In this document: one piece after another, positions 1 to 8,161 of the stretch | How positions within the stretch are numbered: the stretch's first letter is position 1 | Layout: every line of letters begins with the position of its first letter | Assembly: GCF_021165955.1 (NCBI RefSeq) | Contig: NZ_CP088952.1 | Location: 5,270,001 to 5,334,000 of the forward strand | Length of the DNA stretch: 64,000 bases | Reading direction: 5' to 3' | Origin: Massilia endophytica | Lineage (GTDB): Bacteria; Pseudomonadota; Gammaproteobacteria; Burkholderiales; Burkholderiaceae_D | Program-made: the position numbers and the translations under genes | The notes under the pieces: model-generated | The model's input: only the letters and a program-made list of their open reading frames with translations | Database searches by the model: none | What the model was told of the DNA's origin: nothing

Positions 1-153
1 TGCCTGCAGGGCCTGTCGCGCTACAACGAAGACTCCGGCACCACCGCCGACTACATCGTGGTCGAAATCGCCAGGCACCTGCTGGGCGAGAACTGGATGC
101 CGGAGTACGTGCAGCGTGCCAACGACGGCGGCATCGAGCGCGTGCTGGTATGA
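1..153 (+). CDS. C-terminal end of a large oxidoreductase-like protein (partial)
   Basis: The first 50 codons of the window are open in frame 1 and end at TGA 151-153, so this is the 3' end of a gene that starts upstream. The visible tail reads roughly GLSRYNEDSGTTADY, then ARHLLGENW, and ends GGIERVLV. In related Burkholderiales the gene before the HIT/DUF971 pair is usually a very long FAD/FMN-binding oxidoreductase with a DUF3683 region. The tail is compatible with that, but 50 residues do not prove it. The stop overlaps the start of the HIT gene (ATGA), which implies translational coupling in one operon. Confidence 0.5.
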   Translation, partial: CLQGLSRYNEDSGTTADYIVVEIARHLLGENWMPEYVQRANDGGIERVLV

Positions 154-578
154 GCTGCGACCTGTGCAAGCTGCTGTCCGCGCCCACCGAAGCAGTGGTG
201 TGGCGCGACGACAGGCTGGCCGTGGTGCTGGTGGACGAACCGGGCTATCCCGGATTCACCCGCGTCGTGTGGAACGAACACGTGAAGGAAATGACCGACC
301 TGGCGCCGCAGGACCGCGACCACGTGATGCACGCGGTGTGGAAGGTCGAGCAGGCCATTCGCGACACGATGGCGCCGCACAAGGTCAACGTGGCCAGCTT
401 CGGCAACATGACACCCCACGTGCACTGGCACGTCATCCCGCGCTACACTGACGACGCGCACTTCCCCAACCCCACCTGGGGCGCGAAGCAGCGCGAGGCC
501 TCGCCCGAATCGCTGGCCGCGCGCAGCGCCATGCTGCCGCGGCTGCGTGCGGCGCTCATCAAACAGCTGGAGTCCTGA
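150..578 (+). CDS. HIT family hydrolase
   Basis: This 142-residue protein belongs to the histidine triad superfamily of nucleotide hydrolases/transferases that act on phosphoramidates and dinucleoside polyphosphates. The catalytic triad H-V-H-W-H is at residues 90-94, followed by VIPRY. An N-terminal CxxC (C3, C6) is present, and the WRDDRLAVVLVDEP strand region is typical of the fold. The ATG overlaps the stop of the upstream gene by 4 bases, and the gene abuts the DUF971 gene. The substrate cannot be read from sequence. Family assignment is firm; the physiological role is open. Confidence 0.9.
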   Translation: MSCDLCKLLSAPTEAVVWRDDRLAVVLVDEPGYPGFTRVVWNEHVKEMTDLAPQDRDHVMHAVWKVEQAIRDTMAPHKVNVASFGNMTPHVHWHVIPRYTDDAHFPNPTWGAKQREASPESLAARSAMLPRLRAALIKQLES

Positions 579-998
579 ATGCCTACGCCAACCGGCCTTA
601 CTGTCCACAGCAAATCGCGCTACCTCGAAGTGAGCTTCGACGACGGCAAGACCTTCTCCCTGCCGTTCGAACTGCTGCGCGTGTACTCGCCATCGGCCGA
701 GGTGAAGGGCCACGGTCCCGGACAGGAGGTGCTGCAGGTCGGCAAACGCGATGTCGGCATGAGCGACCTGGAACCCGTGGGCAACTACGCCGTGAAACCC
801 ATCTTCACGGACGGCCACAGCTCCGGCCTTTACACCTGGGACTATCTCTACGATCTGGGCGCGCGCCAGGAACAGCACTGGGCCAACTACCTGGACCGCC
901 TGCATGCGGCGGGCTTCGAAGGCGACAGCGGCCGCGAGCCGGGCGCCGAGCTGCCGGGCGGTGCGAAGAAGCCGCACGCCTGCGGCCACCACCATTAA
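579..998 (+). CDS. DUF971 (gamma-butyrobetaine hydroxylase-like N-terminal domain) protein
   Basis: A 139-residue protein starting immediately after the HIT stop codon. The core (residues about 10-100) carries the DUF971 pattern: FDDGKTFSLPFELLRVYSPS, then a VGNYAVKPIF.DGH segment and GLYTWDYLYDLG. This is the stand-alone form of the domain found at the N-terminus of gamma-butyrobetaine hydroxylase, a small fold linked in other proteins to iron-sulfur cluster handling. No oxygenase domain follows. The C-terminus is His-rich (ACGHHH) and could bind metal. The order HIT - DUF971 - ubiE is conserved in Burkholderiales, so a shared role near quinone or Fe-S metabolism is possible but not shown. 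Confidence 0.88.
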   Translation: MPTPTGLTVHSKSRYLEVSFDDGKTFSLPFELLRVYSPSAEVKGHGPGQEVLQVGKRDVGMSDLEPVGNYAVKPIFTDGHSSGLYTWDYLYDLGARQEQHWANYLDRLHAAGFEGDSGREPGAELPGGAKKPHACGHHH

Positions 999-1067
999 AC
1001 GACAATTTCAGTACAGACCGCGACAGTGAGGGCGTGCTAACTTCGGGCTTTTTCGTCCGAGGACATC

Positions 1068-1970
1068 ATGACCCTTGCCCGCTTCCCGCTCGCCGTGCTG
1101 GCCTTTGCCGCCGCGGCTTCCGTATCCGCCGCCGACCATTACGGCCGCCTGACTGTCGACGTCAAAATCGAGGGCAAGGGCCAGACCCAGCGCGGCAAAG
1201 ACTATTCCCGATCCACCACTGCCCAGAATGTGCACATGGCTTTCAATGTCATGCGCTCCGGCGACGGCGACGACAGGAACATGCTGGACGACGCGGGCAA
1301 TGCAGCCGAAATGGAGAAGTACGCCGCAGCCTCGCGCGCCCGCGCGCCGTCCCCGGAGAAGCAGAAAGAGGTGATGATGCGGATGCAGAAGGAGGCCGAG
1401 GCCTGCCGCAACGACGTCAACTGCATGCAGGCGGTCGCCCTGAAGATGGCCAAGGAAACCGCTTCCTGGGCCGCCCCGGCGCCCGACCACTCCGCGGACG
1501 AAGGCCGCTACTTCAACTACATCCCCGTCGGCGCCGCCCAGTGCAAGGGCGAGTTCACCGCGAAGATCGCCGACAGCGAAGAAGGCGCCTACTCGGACGT
1601 GGCAGGCATGCGTCCCTTCACGACCAAGGTCGCCGCCGATTTCAAGGCCGGGGAACTGGAAAAGGCGACGGTATGCATTGGCAGCGTGACGGTGGACAGC
1701 CGCACGGGCAAGCTCTACTCCCGCCTCGCGGTGCCGGTCATCAAGGGCCGCCACCGCAGCACGGACGCGGGCCACGTCACCCATGACTCGGCCGATTCCC
1801 AGCTGCTGCTCAATGCCGACGCCATGAAATGGGCCTTCGCCCAGCTGAACGGCGGCGCCCGCAGCGGCGTCCAGCGCACCACGCTGAAGGCGCCCCTGTC
1901 CTCGTCCATGGCAGGCCAGGGCGAGCAGACCCTCAACGTCGAAGTCCGCTGGACCTTCGACGGCAAATAA
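1068..1970 (+). CDS. Exported hypothetical protein
   Basis: A 300-residue protein with a good Sec signal peptide: MTLARF, a hydrophobic stretch to about residue 20, then a likely cleavage after VSAA. GAGGA lies just before the ATG. The mature part is charged and has an EKQKEVMMRMQKEAEAC helical segment near residues 95-112 with CRNDVNC (two Cys likely to pair), and a C-terminal half of alternating beta-like segments ending in VEVRWTFDGK. I do not recognise a family. It has its own short upstream spacer and is followed by a long palindrome shared with the convergent gene, so it is probably monocistronic. Predicted location is periplasm or cell surface. Confidence 0.75.
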   Translation: MTLARFPLAVLAFAAAASVSAADHYGRLTVDVKIEGKGQTQRGKDYSRSTTAQNVHMAFNVMRSGDGDDRNMLDDAGNAAEMEKYAAASRARAPSPEKQKEVMMRMQKEAEACRNDVNCMQAVALKMAKETASWAAPAPDHSADEGRYFNYIPVGAAQCKGEFTAKIADSEEGAYSDVAGMRPFTTKVAADFKAGELEKATVCIGSVTVDSRTGKLYSRLAVPVIKGRHRSTDAGHVTHDSADSQLLLNADAMKWAFAQLNGGARSGVQRTTLKAPLSSSMAGQGEQTLNVEVRWTFDGK

Positions 1971-1972
1971 AA

Positions 1973-2030
1973 CAGCCGAGCCCGTGTCCACCTTGGGGTC
2001 AGACCCCAAAAGTGGACACGGGCTCGGCTG
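1973..2030. repeat. Long perfect palindrome; repeat family copy 1 and likely bidirectional terminator
   Basis: Left arm 1973-1991 and right arm 2012-2030 are a perfect 19-base inverted repeat. Inside it lies a second dyad, TTGGGGTC-A-GACCCCAA (1993-2009). It sits between two convergent genes, where a hairpin would stop transcription from both sides. The GGGGTCAGACCCC core recurs in related forms (GGGGTCTGTCCCC and similar) at about 7019-7152, 10009-10051 and 13537-13567, so this is one member of an interspersed palindromic repeat family. Confidence 0.85.
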
Positions 2031-2050
2031 GAACCTGCTGCGGGCGAAAC

Positions 2051-2299
2051 TTAGTTGGTGACGCGCTTGCGGCGCATGAATTCTTCGTAGCTGCGCTGCT
2101 CGCGTTCCCAGATGTAGCGGAACACGGCGCGGGCGGGAGGCGACAGCTTGCGCACTGCTTCGGGGTTGAATTCCATGGGGTGCGGCTCTTCGTTCAGCGC
2201 GTGGCGCGACTGGGCGTGAGTTGCATCAATGAAATGTTTCGTGGCTTCATCAATATCAGGGAAGTAAATATCCGCTGGCAGTTTGTGCTGAAGATCCAT
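2051..2299 (-). CDS. Small conserved-looking hypothetical protein
   Basis: The reading frame is open up to a TTG at 2332, but the ATG at 2299 is preceded by GGAG at a spacing of about 6 bases, so I place the start there (82 residues, MDLQHKLPADIYF...). The product is acidic in the first half and basic at the C-terminus, with a helical RAVFRYIWEREQRSYEEFMRRKR segment. No transmembrane segment, signal or known domain is visible. It is transcribed away from ubiE and toward the 1973-2030 palindrome. Function unknown; compact Burkholderiales-specific genes of this size are common. Confidence 0.7.
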   Translation of the reverse strand: MDLQHKLPADIYFPDIDEATKHFIDATHAQSRHALNEEPHPMEFNPEAVRKLSPPARAVFRYIWEREQRSYEEFMRRKRVTN

Positions 2300-2355
2300 T
2301 CCTTGCTCCGTGTGTTGACTAATCTCAGCCAATAACGCGGACGTGATCGATCCGG

Positions 2356-2388
2356 TTGACAGGGTTTTTCGGGGCGCGCTTGTATAAT
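2356..2388 (+). promoter_or_regulatory. Candidate promoter of ubiE
   Basis: A perfect TATAAT (2383-2388) lies 31 bases before the ubiE start. A perfect TTGACA (2356-2361) is upstream but with a 21-base spacer, longer than the optimal 17. The -10 element is therefore the strong part of the call and the -35 assignment is doubtful. Confidence 0.5.
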
Positions 2389-2419
2389 GCTGTCAATCTT
2401 TACAGGGGCTGCCTAAACA

Positions 2420-3154
2420 ATGAGCAATACCACCCATTTCGGCTACAAGACCGTGGCCGAGGACGACAAAGTCAAGGAAGTCGCCAAGGTTTTCCACTCT
2501 GTTGCCGCCAAGTACGACATCATGAACGACGTGATGTCGGCCGGCCTGCACCGCCTCTGGAAGACTTTCACTATTGCTAACGCCGCCGTGCGTCCGGGCT
2601 TCAAGGTGCTGGATATTGCGGGCGGCACGGGCGACCTGGCCAAGGTCTTCGCCAAGCAGGCGGGGCCCACCGGCGAGGTCTGGCTCACGGATATCAACGA
2701 GTCCATGCTGCGCGTCGGACGCGATCGCCTCTTGAACCGCGGCCTGGTGACCCCCACCTTGCTGTGCGATGCGGAAAAACTGCCTTTCCCGGACAACTAC
2801 TTCGACCGCGTGAGCGTGGCCTTCGGCCTGCGCAACATGACGCACAAGGATGTGGCCCTGTCCGAAATGCGGCGGGTGCTGAAGCCGGGCGGCAAGCTGC
2901 TGGTGCTGGAGTTCTCGAAAGTGGCGGCGCCCCTGCAGAAGCCTTACGACCTCTATTCCTTCTCGGTGCTGCCGTGGATGGGCCAGAAGATCGCGGGCGA
3001 TGCGGAGAGCTACCGCTACCTGGCCGAGTCCATCCGCATGCACCCGGACCAGGAAACGCTCAAGACCATGATGCAGGCAGCCGGTCTGGAGCGCGTGGAG
3101 TATTTCAACCTGACGGCAGGTGTGGCCGCTTTACACACCGGTATCAAACTCTAG
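2420..3154 (+). CDS. ubiE: Ubiquinone/menaquinone biosynthesis C-methyltransferase UbiE
   Basis: A 244-residue class I SAM-dependent methyltransferase. UbiE C-methylates demethoxyubiquinol (and demethylmenaquinol where present). The N-terminus HFGYKTVAEDDKVKEV with VAAKYDIMNDVMSAGLHRLWK is the UbiE signature. Motif I VLDIAGGTGDLA is at residues 63-74, and FGLRNMTH and the MRRVLKPGGKLLVLEFS segment follow in the expected order. Length is normal for the family. It leads a run with a Tim44-like gene, ubiJ and ubiB, so most of the locus serves ubiquinone synthesis. Confidence 0.97.
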   Translation: MSNTTHFGYKTVAEDDKVKEVAKVFHSVAAKYDIMNDVMSAGLHRLWKTFTIANAAVRPGFKVLDIAGGTGDLAKVFAKQAGPTGEVWLTDINESMLRVGRDRLLNRGLVTPTLLCDAEKLPFPDNYFDRVSVAFGLRNMTHKDVALSEMRRVLKPGGKLLVLEFSKVAAPLQKPYDLYSFSVLPWMGQKIAGDAESYRYLAESIRMHPDQETLKTMMQAAGLERVEYFNLTAGVAALHTGIKL

Positions 3155-3162
3155 GAATTGCC

Positions 3163-4116
3163 ATGAACATCAAGAAGTTTCTGATTACCGCCACCGTCGC
3201 CCTTGCGGCGCTGAGCATGACGGCCGAGCTGATGGCGCGTCCCATGGGCGGCGGTCGTTCCTTCGGCCGCCAGTCCTCGAACGTGAGCCGCATGGCGCCG
3301 CGTCCGGCGCCGGTGCAGTCGCCGACCCAGGGCGCCCAGCGTCCGGCCGCCGCGCCTGCGCCCACCCCGGCCGCCCCGCCTGCCGCCCGCCCCAGCCCCT
3401 GGAAGGGCATCCTGGGCGGCGCGCTGCTGGGCCTGGGCCTGGGCGCCCTGTTCTCGCACTTCGGCATGGGCGCGGGACTGGCCAGCGCCCTGGGCTCGAT
3501 CCTGACCGTGCTGCTGGTGGTGGGCGTGATCTTCTTCCTGATCAACATGTTCCGCCGCCGTTCCCAGCCCGCCGTGGCGGCGCCGAGCGGTTTCAGCGGC
3601 AATTTCGGTGACAAGTTCAGCGCGCCCCAGCCTGTGCAGGGCGGCAGCAGCACGCCGGAAATCGGATCGCGCCTGCAGCCTTCGGCCTTCGATCCCGTGC
3701 AGCCTGCCCAGCCTGCTGCGATCCCGCACCAGCAATGGGGCGTGCCTGCCGACTTCGACCAGGCTTCCTTCCTGCGCCATGCGAAGAGCAACTTCATCCG
3801 CCTGCAGGCGGCCTGGGACAAGGCCGACGTGAACGATATCCGCGAATTCACCACCCCGGAAGTGTTCGCCGAGCTGAAGATGCAGATCCAGGAACGCGGC
3901 GGCAAGGCCGACTACACGGACGTGGTGCAGATCGACGCCGAGCTGCTGGGCATCGAGAACAACGGCACGGACTACCTGGCTTCCGTCCAGTTCACGGGCC
4001 AGATCAAGCCCGCGCCGGACGCCCTGGCCGAGCCCTTCAACGAGGTCTGGAACCTGGTCAAGCCCGTCAACGGCGCGGGCGGCTGGCTGCTGGGAGGCAT
4101 TCAGCAGCTCGCCTGA
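3163..4116 (+). CDS. Tim44-like domain membrane protein
   Basis: 317 residues starting at the ATG 3163, 8 bases after ubiE; the frame extends further upstream but only through ubiE. The N-terminus is a signal/anchor (MNIKKFLITATVALAALSM). It is followed by a Pro/Ala-rich linker, a Gly-rich hydrophobic segment and a clear membrane span VLLVVGVIFFLINMFRRR near residues 110-128. The C-terminal 140 residues (SFLRHAKSNFIRLQAAWDKADVNDIREFTTPEVF) match the Tim44-like fold. Bacterial members are envelope proteins of unclear role. The position between ubiE and ubiJ is conserved in Burkholderiales, but a direct role in quinone synthesis is not established. Confidence 0.88.
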   Translation: MNIKKFLITATVALAALSMTAELMARPMGGGRSFGRQSSNVSRMAPRPAPVQSPTQGAQRPAAAPAPTPAAPPAARPSPWKGILGGALLGLGLGALFSHFGMGAGLASALGSILTVLLVVGVIFFLINMFRRRSQPAVAAPSGFSGNFGDKFSAPQPVQGGSSTPEIGSRLQPSAFDPVQPAQPAAIPHQQWGVPADFDQASFLRHAKSNFIRLQAAWDKADVNDIREFTTPEVFAELKMQIQERGGKADYTDVVQIDAELLGIENNGTDYLASVQFTGQIKPAPDALAEPFNEVWNLVKPVNGAGGWLLGGIQQLA

Positions 4117-4160
4117 TACCCGGCGTGCAGGGCTTTTGCCCAGCAAACTGGTAAGATCGA

Positions 4161-4194
4161 AGCCGCCCAGGAATTTCCGGGCGGCTTTGTTTTG
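4161..4194 (+). terminator. Rho-independent terminator after the Tim44-like gene
   Basis: AGCCGCCC (4161-4168) pairs with GGGCGGCT (4179-4186), and TTTGTTTTG follows. It ends 23 bases before the ubiJ start, so ubiJ-ubiB may need a promoter of their own or rely on readthrough. Confidence 0.7.
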
Positions 4195-4216
4195 TGCGTC
4201 CTCCACGGTTAAGACC

Positions 4217-4849
4217 ATGTTCCCATTTCCATCCGCGCTGCCCACGCTGAGCGCTCCGGCGGCGGCCACCATCAATCACCTGCTGGCGCAGGAGCCCTGG
4301 GCGCGCCAGGAGCTCAAGCAGTACGCGGGCAAGACGGCCGCCATCGAGGCCCCGCCCGTTTCCCTGCGCCTGCGCGTGGCGGCGGACGGCATGGTGGAAG
4401 GGGCGCCGGCGGACGCGGAACCGTCGGTGACCATCCGCCTCAAGCTCTCGGACCTGCCGCTCATCGCGCAGAACCGCGAGCGCGCCTTCTCCTATGTGCA
4501 GATCGAAGGCGATGCGGAATTCGCCAATGCCATTTCGCGCCTGAGCCAGTCCCTGCGCTGGGAGGCCGAGCACGACCTGGAAAAGCTGTTCGGGCCGATT
4601 GCCGCCGTGCGCTTGGTGGCCGGGGCCAAGGCCGCCGTGGCCTCCCTGAAGACGGGCCAGCGCAAGCTGAGCGAAAACATGGCCGAGTACTTCCTGGAGG
4701 AGAAGCAGGTGCTGATACGCCCCATGGTGGCGGAAGAATTCGCGGGTGACGTGACCCGCCTGCGCGACGACGTGGAGCGCTTTGCCAAGCGACTGGAAAA
4801 ACTGGAACGCAAGCTGGCCGCTGCGCCCCACCATACGGACAATCGATGA
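4217..4849 (+). CDS. ubiJ: SCP2-domain ubiquinone accessory factor UbiJ
   Basis: 210 residues from the ATG at 4217 (MFPFPSALP); the open frame runs 81 bases further upstream, but that part crosses the terminator hairpin and looks non-coding. The protein has the SCP2-like lipid-binding layout. A beta-rich N-terminal domain of about 100 residues (PPVSLRLRVAADGMVEGA, then VTIRLKLSDLPLI) is followed by an amphipathic region (ISRLSQSLRWEAEHDLEKLFGPIAA) and a C-terminal coiled coil (VERFAKRLEKLERKLAA). UbiJ binds lipids and scaffolds the soluble Ubi complex with UbiK. Its stop overlaps the ubiB start by 4 bases, as expected for coupled ubi genes. Confidence 0.9.
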   Translation: MFPFPSALPTLSAPAAATINHLLAQEPWARQELKQYAGKTAAIEAPPVSLRLRVAADGMVEGAPADAEPSVTIRLKLSDLPLIAQNRERAFSYVQIEGDAEFANAISRLSQSLRWEAEHDLEKLFGPIAAVRLVAGAKAAVASLKTGQRKLSENMAEYFLEEKQVLIRPMVAEEFAGDVTRLRDDVERFAKRLEKLERKLAAAPHHTDNR

Positions 4850-6414
4850 TTCTGAAATTCCTGCGGCTCGTACGTATCCTCCGCGTTCTCGTCAAATACG
4901 GCCTGGACGAGATTGCCATCTCCGGCTTCGACAAGCCGCGCATCAGCCGTTTCCTCGACTTTGCCTTCTTCTGGCGCGACCTTTCCACCCCGCGCGGCGT
5001 GCGCCTGCGCCTGGCGCTGGAAGAGCTGGGCCCCATCTTCGTGAAGCTGGGCCAGGTGCTCTCCACCCGCAGCGACCTGGTGCCGCCCGATATCGTCTTC
5101 GAGCTCTCCAAGCTGCAGGACCGCGTGCCGCCTTTCGATTCCGACCTGGCCGTGGCCCAGATCGAGCGTTCCCTCGGCGCCCATCCGGACCAGCTGTTCG
5201 CGCGCTTCGAGCGCATTCCCGTGGCCTCCGCCTCCATCGCCCAGGTGCACTTCGCCGCGCTGCCGGACGGCACCCAGGTGGCCGTGAAGGTGCTGCGCCC
5301 CGGCATGAAGAAGCTGATCGATGAAGACGTGGCACTGATGCACATGGCCGCCAACTTCATCAACCACGTCTGGGCCGACAGCAAGCGCCTGAAGATGAAG
5401 GAAGTGGTGCACGAGTTCGACAAGTACCTGCACGATGAACTGGACCTGATGCGCGAGGCGGCCAACGCCGCCCAGCTGCGCCGCAACTTCGCCGACTCGA
5501 AGCTGCTCATGGTGCCCGAGATGTTCTGGGACTACTGCTCCAGCAGCGTCATCACCATGGAGCGCATGAACGGCATTCCCGTGTCGCAGACTGAGCGCCT
5601 GGTCGAGGCGGGCGTGGACCTGAAGAAGCTCTCCAGCGACGGCGTGGAAATCTTCTTCACCCAGGTGTTCCGCGACGGCTTCTTCCACGCCGATATGCAC
5701 CCCGGGAACATCCTCGTGTCCATCGACCCGGCCAGCTTTGGCCGCTATATCGCGCTGGACTTCGGCATCGTGGGCACCCTGAACGACTACGACAAGGACT
5801 ACCTGTCGCAGAACTTCCTCGCCTTCTTCCGCCGCGATTACAAGCGTGTGGCCGAGGCCCACATCGAATCCGGCTGGGCGCCCAAGAACACGCGGGTGGA
5901 CGAGCTGGAGGCCGCCGTGCGCGCCTGCTGCGAACCCATTTTCGACCGTCCGCTGAAGGACATCTCCTTCGGCCAGATTCTCCTGCGCCTGTTCCAGACC
6001 TCGCGCCGCTTCAACGTGGAAGTGCAGCCCCAGCTCGTACTGCTGCAAAAGACGCTGCTCAATATCGAAGGGCTCGGCCGCGCGCTGGACCCCGACCTCG
6101 ACCTGTGGAAGACCGCCAAGCCCTATCTGGAGCGCTGGATGGCCGAGCAGGTGGGCTGGCGCGGCCTGATCGAACGCCTGAAGGCGGAGGCGCCGCGCTA
6201 CTCCCACATCCTGCCTGCGCTGCCGCGCCTGACGCAGCAGGCCCTGACGGCCATCGCCGACCGCGACACCTCCAACCGCGACCTCCTGCGCGAGCTGGCG
6301 GAAGAGCAGCGCCGCACCAACCGCCTGCTGGGCTTCTTCGTCTTCTTCGTGGGCGCCTTCATCGTCGGCACGGTGGGCTTCCAGGCCTGGATGCACTGGC
6401 ACGGCGGCTCCTGA
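4846..6414 (+). CDS. ubiB: UbiB/AarF-type atypical kinase required for ubiquinone synthesis
   Basis: 522 residues, normal for UbiB. Family marks include the KxGQ motif in FVKLGQVLSTRSDLVPPDI, the Ala-rich loop VASASIAQVH that replaces the usual glycine loop, a VAVKVLRPG lysine strand, HADMHPGNI and the DFGI metal-binding motif. The last 30 residues contain the paired hydrophobic segment LLGFFVFFVGAFIVGTVGF that anchors UbiB in the inner membrane. UbiB is an ATPase-like protein thought to help extract or deliver quinone intermediates to the Ubi enzymes. It overlaps ubiJ (ATGA) and the next methyltransferase (TGATG). Confidence 0.96.
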   Translation: MILKFLRLVRILRVLVKYGLDEIAISGFDKPRISRFLDFAFFWRDLSTPRGVRLRLALEELGPIFVKLGQVLSTRSDLVPPDIVFELSKLQDRVPPFDSDLAVAQIERSLGAHPDQLFARFERIPVASASIAQVHFAALPDGTQVAVKVLRPGMKKLIDEDVALMHMAANFINHVWADSKRLKMKEVVHEFDKYLHDELDLMREAANAAQLRRNFADSKLLMVPEMFWDYCSSSVITMERMNGIPVSQTERLVEAGVDLKKLSSDGVEIFFTQVFRDGFFHADMHPGNILVSIDPASFGRYIALDFGIVGTLNDYDKDYLSQNFLAFFRRDYKRVAEAHIESGWAPKNTRVDELEAAVRACCEPIFDRPLKDISFGQILLRLFQTSRRFNVEVQPQLVLLQKTLLNIEGLGRALDPDLDLWKTAKPYLERWMAEQVGWRGLIERLKAEAPRYSHILPALPRLTQQALTAIADRDTSNRDLLRELAEEQRRTNRLLGFFVFFVGAFIVGTVGFQAWMHWHGGS

Positions 6415-7013
6415 TGCCCGACTTCCAGAGCCGCGATCCCCTGTCCCCGGCGTTCTGGGACGAGCGCTTCGACAAGGACTTCACGCCCTGGGACCGGGGC
6501 GGCGCCCCCGAGCGCGTGGCGCGCTACGTGGCGGAGTGGCCGGGCAGGGCGCCCGTGGCGCTGATTCCCGGCTGCGGCAGCGCCTACGAGCTGGCGCTGA
6601 TGTGCGAGGCGGGCTGGGACGCCACCGCCATCGATTTCTCTCCTTCCGCCGTCGCCCAGGGCAAGGCGGCAGTCGGCCGCTGGGCAGGCCGGGTGGTGGA
6701 AGCCGATTTCTTCGCCTACGCGCCGCCGCGCGCCCTGGACCTGATCTACGAACGCGCCTTCCTGTGCGCCATGCCGCCTGCGATGTGGCCGTCCGTGGCC
6801 AAACGCTGGGCAGCGTTGCTGCCGCCGGGCGGTATCCTGGCAGGCTATTTCTTCTGCACGGACACCGTGAAGGGCCCGCCCTTCGGCATCCGCCGCGAAG
6901 CCCTTGACCGGCTGATGGCCCCCGCCTTCACGTTGGCGGCCGAAGAGCCGGTGACGGACTCCCTCCCGGTCTTCGCCGGCCGAGAACTCTGGCTCGAATG
7001 GCGCCGGCAATAA
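6414..7013 (+). CDS. TPMT-family SAM-dependent methyltransferase
   Basis: 199 residues beginning at the ATG that overlaps the ubiB stop by one base; the upstream extension of the frame lies inside ubiB. The N-terminus AFWDERFDKDFTPWDRGGAPE is characteristic of the thiopurine S-methyltransferase-like family. The SAM site is VALIPGCGSAYELALM (48-63), with the acidic end of strand 2 in AIDFSP and YERAFLCAMPP later. Bacterial members methylate chalcogen compounds (selenium, tellurium, thiols), but the substrate here is unknown. Co-transcription with ubiB is likely from the overlap, though no link to ubiquinone is known. Confidence 0.88.
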   Translation: MPDFQSRDPLSPAFWDERFDKDFTPWDRGGAPERVARYVAEWPGRAPVALIPGCGSAYELALMCEAGWDATAIDFSPSAVAQGKAAVGRWAGRVVEADFFAYAPPRALDLIYERAFLCAMPPAMWPSVAKRWAALLPPGGILAGYFFCTDTVKGPPFGIRREALDRLMAPAFTLAAEEPVTDSLPVFAGRELWLEWRRQ

Positions 7014-7018
7014 GGCAG

Positions 7019-7152
7019 GGGGCAGACCCTGCTTAGCTCCGCTAACCAGGGTCTGACCCCGGTAACCCAGTCCGCCACCGACCACAGTCCGCCAACCATG
7101 TTCGGTGGCGGACCAAGCTCTCGGGGACAGACCCCCTGCGGGGTCTGTCCCC
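7019..7152. repeat. Composite palindromic repeat, copy 2
   Basis: Three inverted repeats lie in a row. First, GGGGCAGACCCTG (7019-7031) faces CAGGGTCTGACCCC (7047-7060) around a TTAGC/GCTAA inner stem. Second, TCCGCCACCGA (7071-7081) faces TCGGTGGCGGA (7102-7112). Third, GGGGACAGACCCC (7123-7135) faces GGGGTCTGTCCCC (7140-7152), a perfect 13-base stem with a 4-base loop. The first unit is nearly identical to 10009-10051, including the loop. It fills most of the gap between two co-directional genes and contains no credible ORF. Confidence 0.85.
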
Positions 7153-7242
7153 TCTGCCATCGGTTCCCTCGCCCAAAATCGCCAATCACCGCCAAAAAAG
7201 CTTTATAATTCAGGGTTTTTGTAGATTTTTGCGGAGAGACAG

Positions 7243-7524
7243 ATGCCAATCTATGCTTACCGCTGCGAGGATTGTGGCTTTACCAAGGACGTGCTGCAAA
7301 AGATCTCCGATCCGCAGCTCACTGATTGCCCATCCTGCGGCAAATCCACCTTCAAGAAACAATTGACCGCAGCCGGTTTCCAGCTGAAGGGAACGGGCTG
7401 GTATGTGACCGACTTCCGCGGCGGCGGCAATGCGCCGGCCACCGGCGTGTCCGGCGGCGCGAAGGCTGACGCCCCGGCAGCGGCGCCGGCCCCAGCGCCC
7501 GCCCCATCCGGCAGCACCGATTAA
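7243..7524 (+). CDS. FmdB-family zinc ribbon protein
   Basis: 93 residues. The N-terminal zinc ribbon is clear: MPIYAYRCEDC with C8 and C11, then CPSC with C29 and C32, followed by the family segment TAAGFQLKGTGWYVTDF. The C-terminal 35 residues are a Gly/Ala/Pro tail of low complexity. FmdB proteins are small regulatory-type proteins whose general role is not settled. A TATAAT at 7204-7209 and a GGAGAG ribosome site support this start. DUF502 and aspS follow closely on the same strand, an order common in Burkholderiales. Confidence 0.92.
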   Translation: MPIYAYRCEDCGFTKDVLQKISDPQLTDCPSCGKSTFKKQLTAAGFQLKGTGWYVTDFRGGGNAPATGVSGGAKADAPAAAPAPAPAPSGSTD

Positions 7525-7535
7525 AGCGAGAGCCC

Positions 7536-8132
7536 TTGAACACGATGCGCAAATACTTCATCACCGGTCTGCTGATCCTGGTTCCCCTGGCGATTACCGC
7601 CTGGGTGCTGAACCTCGTCATCAGCACGATGGACCAGTCGCTGCTCTTCGTTCCCGAACGCTGGCAGCCGCGCACCCTGATCGGATTCGACATCCCTGGT
7701 CTGGGCACCATCCTGACCATCCTCATCGTGTTCCTGGTCGGCCTGCTGGCCAATAACCTGATCGGCAACTACGTCGTGCGCCTGTGGGAAAAGCTGCTGA
7801 ACCGCATTCCCGTGGTGAGCTCCCTGTATGGCAGCGTCAAGCAGGTGTCGGACACGCTGTTCTCCTCGTCCGGCAACGCCTTCCGCAAGGCCGTGCTGGT
7901 GCCTTACCCGCACGAGAACAGCTGGACCATCGGCTTCCTCACCGGTACGCCGGGCGGGGACGTGAAGAACCACCTGGTGGGCGACTACGTGAGCGTCTAC
8001 GTGCCGACGACGCCCAACCCCACCTCCGGCTTCTTCCTCATGCTGGCGAAGGACAAGGTCGTGGAACTCGACATGAGCGTCGATGCCGCCCTGAAGTACA
8101 TCGTTTCGATGGGCGTGGTTGCGCCCGAATGA
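7536..8132 (+). CDS. DUF502 inner-membrane protein
   Basis: About 198 residues with two transmembrane segments, YFITGLLILVPLAITAWVLNLVI near the N-terminus and TILTILIVFLVGLLANNLIG around 45-70. The conserved DUF502 region follows (RIPVVSSLYGSVKQVSDT, then FPTP-type loops and PTTPNPTSGF). The start is ambiguous: TTG 7536 has a GAG at good spacing, while ATG 7545 (MRKYFITG) matches the usual family N-terminus but has a poor ribosome site. Function of the family is unknown. It lies 11 bases after the FmdB gene and 29 bases before aspS. Confidence 0.9.
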   Translation: MNTMRKYFITGLLILVPLAITAWVLNLVISTMDQSLLFVPERWQPRTLIGFDIPGLGTILTILIVFLVGLLANNLIGNYVVRLWEKLLNRIPVVSSLYGSVKQVSDTLFSSSGNAFRKAVLVPYPHENSWTIGFLTGTPGGDVKNHLVGDYVSVYVPTTPNPTSGFFLMLAKDKVVELDMSVDAALKYIVSMGVVAPE

Positions 8133-8161
8133 ACCAATTTAACCTGAACTGAGAATTAACC

